A model generated the notes under the pieces. The model was not told the origin of the DNA and did not search any database. It saw only the letters and a program-made list of their open reading frames with translations. This document shows, piece after piece, positions 7,679 through 15,650 of a DNA stretch of 21,004 nt. Made by a program: the position numbers and the translations under genes. Position 1 is the stretch's first letter. The number at the start of each line of letters is the position of its first letter. The stretch is from Ornithoclostridium sp949298505 (lineage in GTDB: Bacteria > Bacillota > Clostridia > Christensenellales > UBA3700), in contig CASFWW010000066.1 in NCBI GenBank assembly GCA_949298505.1, positions 1 through 21,004 on the forward strand, given 5' to 3'.

Positions 7679-7966
7679 ATGAAAATTACCGACATAAAAA
7701 TCAGATTGGTCACCAAAGAAAACGACTGGCTCAAGGCCGTTGCTTCCGTCGTGTTCGACGAATGTTTCGTGCTTCACGACATCAAGATCATAGACGGCAA
7801 ACTCGGGCTTTTCATTGCAATGCCCAGCCGCAAGACCCCCGACGGCGAATATAAGGACATCGCGCACCCGCTGAACACGGAAACACGCGACGAGATCAAC
7901 CGTAAAGTGCTTGAAGCATATGAAAAATCCTTGCTTGAAGCAGGAGCGTCTCCCTCTGCCGAATAA
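7679..7966 (+). CDS. spoVG: SpoVG family nucleic-acid-binding regulator
   Basis: A 95-residue SpoVG homologue. The family binds DNA/RNA and influences septation, sporulation and surface or virulence traits in Firmicutes. The core MKITDIKIRLV...AVASVVFDECFVLHDIKIIDG...GLFIAMPSRKTPDGEYKDIAHPLN matches the family from start to about residue 70, followed by the usual helix (DEINRKVLEAYEKSLL). The start is ATG 7679 with GAGGT upstream; an in-frame ATG at 7616 is rejected because it lies within the promoter and adds unrelated sequence. Its divergent pairing with murC resembles the murC/spoVG neighbourhood of other Clostridia, but purR and glmU are absent. It is followed by a strong bidirectional terminator. 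Confidence 0.96.
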   Translation: MKITDIKIRLVTKENDWLKAVASVVFDECFVLHDIKIIDGKLGLFIAMPSRKTPDGEYKDIAHPLNTETRDEINRKVLEAYEKSLLEAGASPSAE

Positions 7967-7999
7967 TCAGACATTCTCACTTTTAGAATACAACACCTC

Positions 8000-8038
8000 A
8001 AAAAAGGCAACCGCATATTTTTTTCACGGTTGCCTTTT
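8000..8038. terminator. Bidirectional terminator between spoVG and the FGGY kinase operon
   Basis: A 10-bp stem AAGGCAACCG/CGGTTGCCTT around a 13-base loop is flanked by A-rich sequence on the left and T-rich on the right, so it can terminate spoVG (plus) and the convergent kinase operon (minus). Confidence 0.88.
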
Positions 8039-8049
8039 CCCTTTGGCTT

Positions 8050-9609
8050 TTACAGCCTGTCCTTTTCCATCATCTTGTATAGTTCGTTGTAGACGGGCAG
8101 GTTTCTTTCGTATATCTTTTTGTACACTCTGTTGTAATACTGCATATATCTGACATGATTTTCGTCGATAGGCTTGAAGGAATCTTTGACTCTGACCATG
8201 CCCGCGACCGCGTCTTGTATCGTCCCGTAATAACCGAGCGAGCTGAATCCGACGATCGCGCACCCGAGTCCGCTGGTTTCGTACGTCTGCACGCGGTACA
8301 CTTCTCTGCCCATGATATCCGCTGTGATCTGACAGATAATATCGCTTTGCGATCCGCCTCCGGCGACCGCTATGCGCGTGATCTTGTTGCGCGATCTCCT
8401 CTGAAGGTTTTCCAGTCCGTCGTAGAGCGCGTAGCCGAGCCCTTCAATTATAGCCCTGTACACGTGGAGCCTGGTGTGAATATCCGAAAAACCGATCATG
8501 ATCCCCTTTGCCTGCGGAGTTTTGAGTCCGGGGCCCCAATACGGCTGAACGATGAGCCCGTTACTGCCGAGCGGAATGCCGCTCAGCTTTTCGTCAAGCA
8601 GTTTTTCTGCGGAAACTCCCAGTTTTTCCGCTTCTATCTTCTCATTGAGAGCGAACTGATCCTTGAACCATGAAACCATCCAGAAGCCTCTGAATATCTG
8701 TATTTCGGGATTGTACTTGCCGTTGGCGACCGCCGTATACGCAGGCATGAACGTCTCCGGCTCAACGTATTTGTCCGTCGTGATCTCGACAGAAGCCGCT
8801 GTGCCCAGGCTGACAGAGGCGACGTCTTTTGAAAGACAACCGTTTCCCACAGTTTCGCACGCCTTGTCCGCGCCCGTCGCGATAAACGGCAAACCTTCCT
8901 TGATCCCCGTCTGCTCACTGCACTCCTTTGTTATGTATCCTATCACGTCGCCCGGATCGACAAGTTCGCACATCTTATCCGTCGGGCAACCGAAAACGGG
9001 GAAATTGAGCGCGTATTTGCTCATCCAGTCTCTCTTGCGGTAATCGTACGGGAACTTTGCAGCCTGTCCGGCTCTGCTGTCAGCAAGTCTCCCGGTGAAT
9101 TTATAATTATACCATGCGGTCGGCATGACGATCTTGGCGGTTTTTGCCCAGACGTCGGGCTGATTGACTCTGACCCAGTTGGTATAGCTTGTCTTTCTTG
9201 AAACCTTTGCCGTCTCTCCCATACCTACGACGGCATAAAGAAACCTGTTCAGAAGCGGCATTGGATCAGGACACTTGACCTCGCGCTTGTCCATCCACAT
9301 GATCGCATTGCGCGTAGGATTGCAGTCTTTATCAAGGAAAACAAGTGAATTTCTGACGCTTGTTGCCGTTACGCCGACAATGTCATTCCATCTGTCACCC
9401 ACTTCCTTTTTGAGTTCCTGCGAAACTTTGCAGATTCCCTGCCAGCTTTCCACGGGGTTTTTCTCCGCTCTGTTGTCATTCTTGGAAATATACGGCGGTT
9501 CGTCATGCTTTGTCTTTCCGATCAGGTTTCCCTTGCTGTCGAAAAGCAGAGCGCGTGTGCTTTGCGTGCCCACGTCGAATACCAGAATGAGCGGCTCGGA
9601 ACTACGCAT
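8050..9609 (-). CDS. FGGY-family carbohydrate/polyol kinase, substrate unknown
   Basis: A 519-residue ATP-dependent kinase of the FGGY family (glycerol, xylulose, ribulose, gluconate and similar kinases). Seen: phosphate-1 loop FDVGTQSTRA (11-20), catalytic Asp248 in ATGADKACETVGNG, phosphate-2 SLGTAASVEI (267-276) and the adenosine motif AVAGGGSQSDIICQI (414-428), so the enzyme looks active. Length is normal. It is not beside sugar transporters or sugar isomerases. Instead it is the last gene behind an acyl ligase and two PAP2 phosphatases, suggesting a polyol or lipid head-group substrate (inference). Start ATG 9609 has an AGGAGGAG site lying inside the last codons of the ligase, with an 8-base overlap, so the two are probably translationally coupled. 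Confidence 0.9.
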   Translation of the reverse strand: MRSSEPLILVFDVGTQSTRALLFDSKGNLIGKTKHDEPPYISKNDNRAEKNPVESWQGICKVSQELKKEVGDRWNDIVGVTATSVRNSLVFLDKDCNPTRNAIMWMDKREVKCPDPMPLLNRFLYAVVGMGETAKVSRKTSYTNWVRVNQPDVWAKTAKIVMPTAWYNYKFTGRLADSRAGQAAKFPYDYRKRDWMSKYALNFPVFGCPTDKMCELVDPGDVIGYITKECSEQTGIKEGLPFIATGADKACETVGNGCLSKDVASVSLGTAASVEITTDKYVEPETFMPAYTAVANGKYNPEIQIFRGFWMVSWFKDQFALNEKIEAEKLGVSAEKLLDEKLSGIPLGSNGLIVQPYWGPGLKTPQAKGIMIGFSDIHTRLHVYRAIIEGLGYALYDGLENLQRRSRNKITRIAVAGGGSQSDIICQITADIMGREVYRVQTYETSGLGCAIVGFSSLGYYGTIQDAVAGMVRVKDSFKPIDENHVRYMQYYNRVYKKIYERNLPVYNELYKMMEKDRL

Positions 9610-11248
9610 TTTCTCCTCCTGTTTCTTCGAGTTTTCTGTAATCTACCTTTCCTATCTGCGTAAGCGGCAAACGGGAACGGAATTCAACGACCCTCGGGAT
9701 CGCGTATTTGAGCAACTTGGCTTTTATCTCTGTGACCACCTTTTGCTCAAGCGCCTTTTCGTCGGCGCCCTCTTCCGGTTGGATTATCAGCCTTACGGCA
9801 GGTTTGCCGTCGTCAGTCATTGAGACGACGCAACTGCGTCTGACACCTTCCACCTTGTTCACAACGTTTTCTATCTCTTGCGGAAACACGTTGTTTCCCG
9901 AGATCTTTATCACCCTTTTCTTGCGGTCGACGAAATAGACAAATCCGTCTGAGTCTATTCTGCCCATATCGCCGGTACGCACCCATTTCGCTCCGTCATA
10001 TTCAAAGAACGCGTTTTGGGTTGCCTCTTCGTCTCCGTAATAGCCCGTCATCATCGTATTCGAACTTATGCAGAGATTCCCGACCGTATCGCACGCAACA
10101 GGCTTGTCCTCATCGTCGAATATTCCGAAGCGCGTGTTTTTGAACGGTTTCCCAATCGAACCTTCGCGGTAGTTTTCAGGGGTATTCACGCAGCATATGC
10201 CGGCTTCGGTAAGTCCGTAACCTTCGTTCAGCCGTATCGGATTTCCGGCAGCCTTCGTCGCTTCGTAAAACCTCTCTTTGACGCTGTTGCTCAGCTTGTC
10301 CCCTCCGCAATAGCAATGTTTAAGACGGCTGATATACTTGCCTTTGAAGTAACCGCAGTCGAGCATCTTGGCAAACATATTGGGCACGCCTGATATGAAC
10401 GTTGCCGAAGTGCTTTTCAGCAGTTTGCACGCCCTGACCGGGTCAAACCTGGGCATCAGCACCACCTGACCGCCTGCGCATATCGTAGTGTGCATGCATA
10501 TCCCCAGCCCGAAAGTGTGGAATATAGGCAGCACCATCAGCATCCCGTCTCTGTCGTCGACCGGCTTGCCGCCTATCAGCGCGAGCGCGTTCTCAGCAAG
10601 GCAGTTGAAAGCCGAATTGTCAAGCATAACGGTCTTTGACGCTCCGGTAGTCCCTCCGCTGTGCATATATACCGCAATGTCAGATCCTTTTATGTCCGGA
10701 TATTTTCCCACGTCAGGAACTGATCCGGCTTTGCCTTTGATCACGTCGGCATACCTGACGATTTTGTCGCCGTAAGGCACCGTCCTTGCCGCCTTCGCAG
10801 TCTTCAGCTTATAAAGCGGTCTGAGCGCGGCGGGCAGATAATCAGCGGCGCTCGCCACGATCAGAGGAACATTCAAGCCTTCAAGATACTGCTTGTATCC
10901 CGGATAGAACTCCTCGAATATTACGGCGGCACATGCGTCCATGCCCTTTATGAAATCCGCAAGCGCCTGCCCGGTCACGAGAGGATGCACGGCGTTCACG
11001 ATCGCGCCGGTCTTGTTTATCGCATAAAACGCTACGATGGCGTCGGGTATGTTGGGCAGACACAGCACGACGTTGCGCCCCTTTCCCGCTCCGATCGAAC
11101 GCAGATACGCCGCCAGCTTGTCGCAATGGCGGAAAAATTCCCCTTTCTGAATCGTACGTCCGAAATACGATATTGATTTGTTTGAGTCCGGCAGATGCGC
11201 TGTATTGTCCGCAAAATGCCGGTACATCGATTTATCAGAATACTGCAT
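9602..11248 (-). CDS. AMP-forming acyl-CoA synthetase / acyl ligase
   Basis: A 548-residue member of the ANL adenylate-forming superfamily, which activates a carboxylic acid with ATP to acyl-AMP and transfers it to CoA or a carrier. Motifs present: HSGGTTGASK (196-205), GYGLTEAG (343-350), TGD (425-427), DRKKRVIKISG (441-451) and the C-terminal catalytic lysine in LPLTQIGKVDYRKL (Lys534). The wording resembles medium/long-chain fatty acid ligases, but the true acid is unknown. The start at ATG 11248 (AAAGG seven bases upstream) is preferred over an in-frame ATG at 11278, and overlaps the end of the PAP2 gene by 14 bases. It overlaps the FGGY kinase by eight bases. It is the third gene of a four-gene operon. 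Confidence 0.93.
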   Translation of the reverse strand: MQYSDKSMYRHFADNTAHLPDSNKSISYFGRTIQKGEFFRHCDKLAAYLRSIGAGKGRNVVLCLPNIPDAIVAFYAINKTGAIVNAVHPLVTGQALADFIKGMDACAAVIFEEFYPGYKQYLEGLNVPLIVASAADYLPAALRPLYKLKTAKAARTVPYGDKIVRYADVIKGKAGSVPDVGKYPDIKGSDIAVYMHSGGTTGASKTVMLDNSAFNCLAENALALIGGKPVDDRDGMLMVLPIFHTFGLGICMHTTICAGGQVVLMPRFDPVRACKLLKSTSATFISGVPNMFAKMLDCGYFKGKYISRLKHCYCGGDKLSNSVKERFYEATKAAGNPIRLNEGYGLTEAGICCVNTPENYREGSIGKPFKNTRFGIFDDEDKPVACDTVGNLCISSNTMMTGYYGDEEATQNAFFEYDGAKWVRTGDMGRIDSDGFVYFVDRKKRVIKISGNNVFPQEIENVVNKVEGVRRSCVVSMTDDGKPAVRLIIQPEEGADEKALEQKVVTEIKAKLLKYAIPRVVEFRSRLPLTQIGKVDYRKLEETGGENA

Positions 11249-12110
11249 CGAGTAACCTTTCGAGCTTATTATCAGCATTGAAATTTTGTCTGTCCAGCTT
11301 CTTTCCGTACGCGAGCAACATCACCGCAAACTGAACGAAGAACACTATCCCGAACCCCGCTGAGACGTCGGTAAGATAGTGATGCCCGTCGGTAACGCGT
11401 GCGAGCATGACCACCGCCACGAAAATCACCGACACGAGGAATACTTCCTTCTCTCTGTTCCTGAACTTTTCAAGGATCCCGCAAAGAGGAAGCATCAGGA
11501 AAAGCGTACCTCCGAAAGCGGCATGCCCGGACGGGAAAGAATCGCCGCCGACGCGTACGATCTTGTACCAGGGCGTGTACTGCGCGTCGGAAATCTGAGT
11601 GTCCACATAGCGCGCCCTGCCCCATATCGTCTTGAGGAGGAACACCAAAATACCTGTCACCGCTACGGTGAACAGAACTACGAGCGCCCATTTTTTGAGC
11701 GACGCAAGCTTATCCAGGTCGGCTTTCTTTACGGTAAAGAACACAATGACCGACAGAGGAACCGACAAGATCGCTCCGATAGCGAGAGCTATCTTCGTGC
11801 TTGAAAACAGCATCTCTCCCAGATCGATAAAAGCAAGTATGCCGGCAAGGTATCCCATCGCGATAAATATGACTGATTTGATCTTTTTACATTCTTTCAC
11901 GCGCGCGTTTTCAGCCAGAAAGTTGCACGCAAAAACAGACAGTACGAACGCGGGCATTTTCCCCACAGCCTCGTACATCTTGCCGAACGCATTGGCTCTG
12001 AAGTACAAAATCTCTGAAACTTTCAGGTCAAAAAGCGTCCCTATTGCAAAAAGCACCAGTATCGCCGCGGCGACAAAAGAAGACCAGATGTAAATTTTCT
12101 TATTGTCCAA
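11235..12110 (-). CDS. PAP2-family membrane phosphatase (second of tandem pair)
   Basis: A 291-residue integral membrane phosphatase of the type 2 phosphatidic acid phosphatase family, acting on phosphatidate, undecaprenyl diphosphate or similar lipid phosphates. The three catalytic motifs are intact: K160-TIWGRAR, FPSGH (192-196) and R238-x5-H244-x3-D248 in ARVTDGHHYLTDV. About six hydrophobic segments are visible, the first at 7-27. Translation starts at TTG 12110, overlapping the stop of the upstream PAP2 gene by 11 bases and preceded by GGGGAAAG; no ATG alternative exists near the N-terminus. It shares the PWYKI segment and overall layout with its neighbour, so the pair probably arose by duplication. 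Confidence 0.92.
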   Translation of the reverse strand: MDNKKIYIWSSFVAAAILVLFAIGTLFDLKVSEILYFRANAFGKMYEAVGKMPAFVLSVFACNFLAENARVKECKKIKSVIFIAMGYLAGILAFIDLGEMLFSSTKIALAIGAILSVPLSVIVFFTVKKADLDKLASLKKWALVVLFTVAVTGILVFLLKTIWGRARYVDTQISDAQYTPWYKIVRVGGDSFPSGHAAFGGTLFLMLPLCGILEKFRNREKEVFLVSVIFVAVVMLARVTDGHHYLTDVSAGFGIVFFVQFAVMLLAYGKKLDRQNFNADNKLERLLDAVF

Positions 12111-13029
12111 TACTTTCCCCTTCCTCTGTTTTATTTTCCGCTATTCGGAAATTATTTTTGCCTTTGCCGAAAAACAAATATCTGCAAAGGACGTATATAA
12201 GATATGTGACGTATCCGCCGGCTAGCACGTCGGAAAGAAAATGCGCGTCATCCACTATTCTCGCAACGGCTACAACGGCGGTGAAAACTACGCAACAGAC
12301 GTTCACTGCTACCCTCACACGTTTTTTACTCCACTCGGGATAGAGATCGCAAAGCGCCGCAAGAACGAACACGTGAGCCGCGCTCGAGGTGTGCCCTGAC
12401 GGAAAAGACGTGTAATGGTAATCCGGGTTGGGGTTTTCCCTTCCTATGTTAATCTTGTACCACGGCGTGAAGCCGTCGAAATTCCCCTCAGTCAGCATGT
12501 CGCGATAACGCATGCGGCAGAATATGTTCTTGCTGATCTGAATTACAGCAAGCGTCGCCAGCGTGAACACGATCAGAAACACGCCGTATTTGAACAACTT
12601 CTTCATCTTGTCTTTCTGTACGAGAGATCCCACCCACAGACTGACCGCTCCGAGCCCTGCTGCTCCAACGACGGAAAACCCCAGAAGGTGCGGCGCTTCA
12701 GTCAGTTTCGTGCCTGCGTAAAAGAAAAAGAACCATCCGCCGAACACGGCAAGGCACGCAACGACGTACGTGACGACGCGCTGCCATTTTTTCGCGGGCA
12801 GATAAGCGTTGTAAAAGACTATCACTCCGCCGACAGGCACAGCGAAATAAGCCGGATATTCTCCGACGATCGCAAAAAGATCGGCAAAAAAGCTGTCCCC
12901 GTCAGACAACGCGTGATTTATCTGAAGGTCGTATTTAGTAGCCACTGCCATCAATGCGATAATGAATACAAACGCAACGGCATTGACGATCCAGAATACT
13001 TTTTTTGCAAATCCTTTTTCAATTTCCAT
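12100..13029 (-). CDS. PAP2-family membrane phosphatase (first of tandem pair)
   Basis: A 309-residue PAP2 protein heading the four-gene operon. Catalytic motifs are K-NIFCRMR (about residues 167-174), FPSGH (209-213) and R257-x5-H263-x3-D267 in ARIVDDAHFLSDV. Hydrophobic segments lie at about 11-30, 60-75, 86-105, 115-135, 146-165 and 238-256, with the PSGH loop expected outside the membrane. The open frame extends to 13230, but the extension crosses the promoter. ATG 13029, with CAGGT eight bases upstream, begins exactly before the first membrane segment and is chosen. Compared with the downstream paralogue it carries an extra loop (RENPNPDYHYT) before PSGH. Confidence 0.92.
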   Translation of the reverse strand: MEIEKGFAKKVFWIVNAVAFVFIIALMAVATKYDLQINHALSDGDSFFADLFAIVGEYPAYFAVPVGGVIVFYNAYLPAKKWQRVVTYVVACLAVFGGWFFFFYAGTKLTEAPHLLGFSVVGAAGLGAVSLWVGSLVQKDKMKKLFKYGVFLIVFTLATLAVIQISKNIFCRMRYRDMLTEGNFDGFTPWYKINIGRENPNPDYHYTSFPSGHTSSAAHVFVLAALCDLYPEWSKKRVRVAVNVCCVVFTAVVAVARIVDDAHFLSDVLAGGYVTYLIYVLCRYLFFGKGKNNFRIAENKTEEGESIGQ

Positions 13030-13042
13030 GATTACCTGCGCA

Positions 13043-13058
13043 GGCGCAAATGCGCGCC
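13043..13058 (-). other. GC-rich hairpin in the leader of the PAP2 operon
   Basis: On the minus strand GGCGC/GCGCC with loop GCATTT, followed directly by the palindrome CCTGCGCAGG that contains the ribosome binding site. It stands out in an AT-rich leader and could modulate translation; function is inferred. Confidence 0.4.
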
Positions 13059-13065
13059 CTATATT

Positions 13066-13094
13066 ATTATAATATTTTTTATCTGCATAATCAA
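13066..13094 (-). promoter_or_regulatory. Sigma-A promoter of the PAP2-PAP2-ligase-kinase operon
   Basis: On the minus strand TTGATT (13094-13089), 17-bp spacer, TATAAT (13071-13066), about 37 bases before ATG 13029. No other convincing promoter is visible inside the overlapping genes. Confidence 0.82.
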
Positions 13095-13270
13095 GTACTT
13101 TATAAATTTCTTGACTTGCGTGCAGAATGTGAACCCGGTTTTCTCCCGTTATTTCGCGGCGCGCAAAAAAATTTACTGTCAACGCAGGCTTTTCAGAGAC
13201 GAATGTCAACCTCTTTTCCTTTAAGAACACAGCGACACACGGTCCTCATCCGTCGTTTGCGATAATTTGT

Positions 13271-13300
13271 AAAAAAACGCACCGGGTTTCCCCGATGCGT
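13271..13300 (-). terminator. Rho-independent terminator of the 13322-14281 lipoprotein gene
   Basis: On the minus strand ACGCATCGGG, loop GAAA, CCCGGTGCGT (one G-T wobble), then a run of T: a GNRA-capped terminator 22 bases after the stop codon. Confidence 0.92.
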
Positions 13301-13321
13301 AATTTCATTTTTGATCAGTTC

Positions 13322-14281
13322 TCAGAACGCTTTGGAAGCAAGATCTTCAAGCGTGTAACCTTCTTCGGTTGGATAGTAGGAATAGCTTGCATTGCTGTTG
13401 AGCGTAATGGAAGTGGAGATGATGCCTGCAACCTGCATGTAGTAGGACTCGGTCAGCGCAAGGCTCTTGATGTAACCGTTCTCCCACATAACGACTTCAA
13501 GTTTGATGGTCTCGAATCTGAAGTTCTTGGGGGTCATGCCGGACTGTTTCTCGAGCATATACATCATCTGTTCCTGATATGCGGTGGTGGAAGTTTCGGG
13601 GTTAGCTACGATCGTGAAGCTGTAGGTCTTGGTTTCAGGATCATAGGTAGCCTTTTCACTGCTCTGATCAGCGAGGTAAGTGTCTTCGTTGACGTCGTAC
13701 ATCCAGATCTTGCTGGGATCAGCCGCCTTAGCGTCAGAATAAGTCTGCATATCGGTGAATCTTTCGGTCTCGTTGAAGTCCTTGCCTTCCTTGATGGAAA
13801 GGGTGTAATCATCCTGGTTGACTTCAATGTTCTTCTTGTCAACGTTTCTGAAAGCGATGTCGGAGCTGTCAGCCGTGTTTTTGATGTAGGTCTCTTCCCA
13901 GATCTTGATCATGTCGTAACCGACCGTACCGGAAAGGTTGTTGCTGAACTGAGTGTAAACTCCGTCAGAAACGCTTCCGTTTCTGATCTTCTCAGATCTT
14001 ACGAACTGAACGATCTCGATGACCTTGAGTACCTTAGTGGAAATGCTGCCCATGCTGGTGGAAGCAACGAAGTCGGCAGCGCTGTAGTTCTGCTCTGCCG
14101 CCATAAGCATCTCGATGGGGGACATATCAGCATTTACTGCAACCGCAGGGGTCTGATCCGGCATCGTGGAGCCGAAGCTTTCGTCGATGGTGATGTCAAC
14201 ATCGTTGTCGCAGCCGACGAAAGACACGCAGGTAAGAGCGACGAGCATTATTGCAACGATTGCAACGATAAACTTTTTCAT
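13322..14281 (-). CDS. Putative secreted lipoprotein, unknown function
   Basis: A 319-residue protein with a lipoprotein signal peptide: MKK, a hydrophobic core (4-20) and SFVGC, giving lipidated Cys24 (Phe at -3 is less usual than Leu). The mature part is acidic and rich in Ser, Thr and Tyr, with no internal cysteine or family motif I recognise. Predicted beta strands in the second half (IKLEVVMWENGYIKSLALTESYYM and after) resemble lipid- or polymer-binding beta-sheet lipoproteins such as LolA/LppX-like folds, but this is only an impression. Start ATG 14281 has AAGGAG. It is monocistronic, with its own promoter and a GNRA terminator, divergent from degV. Confidence 0.82.
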   Translation of the reverse strand: MKKFIVAIVAIMLVALTCVSFVGCDNDVDITIDESFGSTMPDQTPAVAVNADMSPIEMLMAAEQNYSAADFVASTSMGSISTKVLKVIEIVQFVRSEKIRNGSVSDGVYTQFSNNLSGTVGYDMIKIWEETYIKNTADSSDIAFRNVDKKNIEVNQDDYTLSIKEGKDFNETERFTDMQTYSDAKAADPSKIWMYDVNEDTYLADQSSEKATYDPETKTYSFTIVANPETSTTAYQEQMMYMLEKQSGMTPKNFRFETIKLEVVMWENGYIKSLALTESYYMQVAGIISTSITLNSNASYSYYPTEEGYTLEDLASKAF

Positions 14282-14337
14282 ATTCTTCTCCTTTATAATA
14301 ACTACCCTCGATTGAAATCTTTTTTCGGGTCACTGTT

Positions 14338-14366
14338 ATTTTATCTTATAAAATTGTAAAAATCAA
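14338..14366 (-). promoter_or_regulatory. Promoter of the 13322-14281 lipoprotein gene
   Basis: On the minus strand TTGATT (14366-14361), 17-bp spacer, TAAAAT (14343-14338). It gives a leader of about 50 bases before ATG 14281. Confidence 0.75.
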
Positions 14367-14537
14367 GTAAAAGTTCAGCTAAAATATATACGATTTGGAC
14401 ACAAAAAATTAATAATCGTCCATAATATTTATCTGAAAACCCGATAATTTGTAGAAATCGGCACTTTTACAGCCCGAAATTTTAATTATTCTTCAATATA
14501 CGCATTTCTCGGTTTTTCTTTTGCCGGGAAATTTAAT

Positions 14538-14566
14538 TTGACATAAATAATTTGATAATGTATTAT
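14538..14566 (+). promoter_or_regulatory. Sigma-A promoter of degV-family gene
   Basis: A perfect TTGACA (14538-14543), 17-bp spacer and TATTAT (14561-14566), leading to a leader of about 60 bases before ATG 14633. Confidence 0.85.
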
Positions 14567-14632
14567 GATAATACCCGTGCAAAACTGAACGAAAATAAAT
14601 TATTTGTAAAGAAAACAACAAGGAAACATAAT

Positions 14633-15520
14633 ATGAGTACTTATTTTATAACTACAGAAGCTACAAGCGACTACCCTTCCTCTTTGAAAGAAAAGGATTT
14701 CGCCGTCATTCCCATGGCGTACAGCATATGCGGCAAAGATTACGACGGAGAAAACGAAAAACTCACCCCCAAGGAGTTTTACGACGCTTGCCGTAACGCT
14801 AAAACAAAGGAAGACCTGCCGACCACAGCCATGGTAACGGCATATACCGCAAAAGAATTCTTCACTCCGATACTTGAAAAAGGTTACGACGTGATCCACG
14901 TCGGATTTTCCTCTCAGCTGAGCGGCACGTTCGATCAGATATGCGCCGCCGCAAACGAACTCAGAAGCGAATTTCCCGAACGGAAGATAACCGTGATAGA
15001 TTCAAAATCCGCTTGTTTCGTTGAGGGACTCATTGCGTATTACGCTCTCAGGGCGCGTGAAAACGGCGCAAATTACGAGGATTGCGTAAAGCTCGTCGAA
15101 GAACTTTCCGGGAAAGCCTGCGGATTTTTCACAATTGAAGACATCAACCATCTGTGCCGCACCGGAAGGGTGAGCAAAGCGGAAGCGTTCATCGGCTCCA
15201 CTCTGCACATAAAGCCCATTCTTCATATCAATCCCGAAGGAAAACTTATACCCGTCACCAAAGCGATCTCCAAAAAGCGCGCCATGCACGGCATAGTCGG
15301 GCTCGCCAAGGAAAACATGCTCCCTGCCAGCGAACAGAAACTGGTCGGCATCGGGCATGCAGACGCTTATGACGACGCTCTCCTCCTTGAAAAAATGGTC
15401 AAAGAAGAACTGGGCGTGAAAAACACGGTGATATTCGACGTCGGATCCGTCATAGGTTCGCACGTCGGCGCAGGCATGCTGGCAGTCATCCTTCTTTGCA
15501 AGGACAAAAACGTGCGCTGA
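14633..15520 (+). CDS. DegV family fatty-acid-binding protein (FakB-like)
   Basis: A 295-residue DegV protein. The family binds a single fatty acid, and several members (FakB) present it to the kinase FakA for phosphorylation and phospholipid synthesis. Seen: N-terminal strand TYFITTEATSDYPSSL, LPTTAMVTAYTAKEFF (62-77), the lipid head-group loop GFSSQLSGTFDQI (91-103), then IDSKSAC and LCRTGRVSKAEAFIGSTLHIKPIL, all typical. The start at ATG 14633 (AAGGAAA upstream) is preferred to the upstream ATG 14552, which would lie in the promoter. It stands alone, with no FakA (DAK2-type) kinase in the window. Another fatty-acid-handling enzyme, the acyl ligase, lies about 3 kb away. Confidence 0.94.
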   Translation: MSTYFITTEATSDYPSSLKEKDFAVIPMAYSICGKDYDGENEKLTPKEFYDACRNAKTKEDLPTTAMVTAYTAKEFFTPILEKGYDVIHVGFSSQLSGTFDQICAAANELRSEFPERKITVIDSKSACFVEGLIAYYALRARENGANYEDCVKLVEELSGKACGFFTIEDINHLCRTGRVSKAEAFIGSTLHIKPILHINPEGKLIPVTKAISKKRAMHGIVGLAKENMLPASEQKLVGIGHADAYDDALLLEKMVKEELGVKNTVIFDVGSVIGSHVGAGMLAVILLCKDKNVR

Positions 15521-15539
15521 GAAAAACGTACGTCAACAT

Positions 15540-15570
15540 AAAAAAACGGAGCCTGCCGCTCCGTTTTTTT
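15540..15570. terminator. Bidirectional terminator between degV and the COG2426 gene
   Basis: Stem ACGGAGC/GCTCCGT with loop CTGCC, seven A before and seven T after. It can serve both convergent genes. Confidence 0.92.
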
Positions 15571-15650
15571 GTTTGCAAAAATAATTTAACGGCTGAAACC
15601 GTTTGTCGGAAACAACAGTACAGACACGATCCCGACAGCGGTCTCTCCTC

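Larger units (their letters stand above)
14282..14632. other. AT-rich divergent intergenic region
   Basis: Between the lipoprotein start and the degV start there is no coding frame I would support. It holds the two divergent promoters listed separately. The central part (about 14370-14535) is AT-rich, with a weak inverted repeat around CCGAT...ATCGG (14440-14460) and no recognisable operator. Confidence 0.6.

Noticed and set aside
13295..14359. A 354-codon plus-strand open frame opposite the lipoprotein gene
   Set aside because: The minus frame has a signal peptide, lipobox, ribosome binding site, promoter and terminator; the plus frame would start inside that terminator and has none of these.
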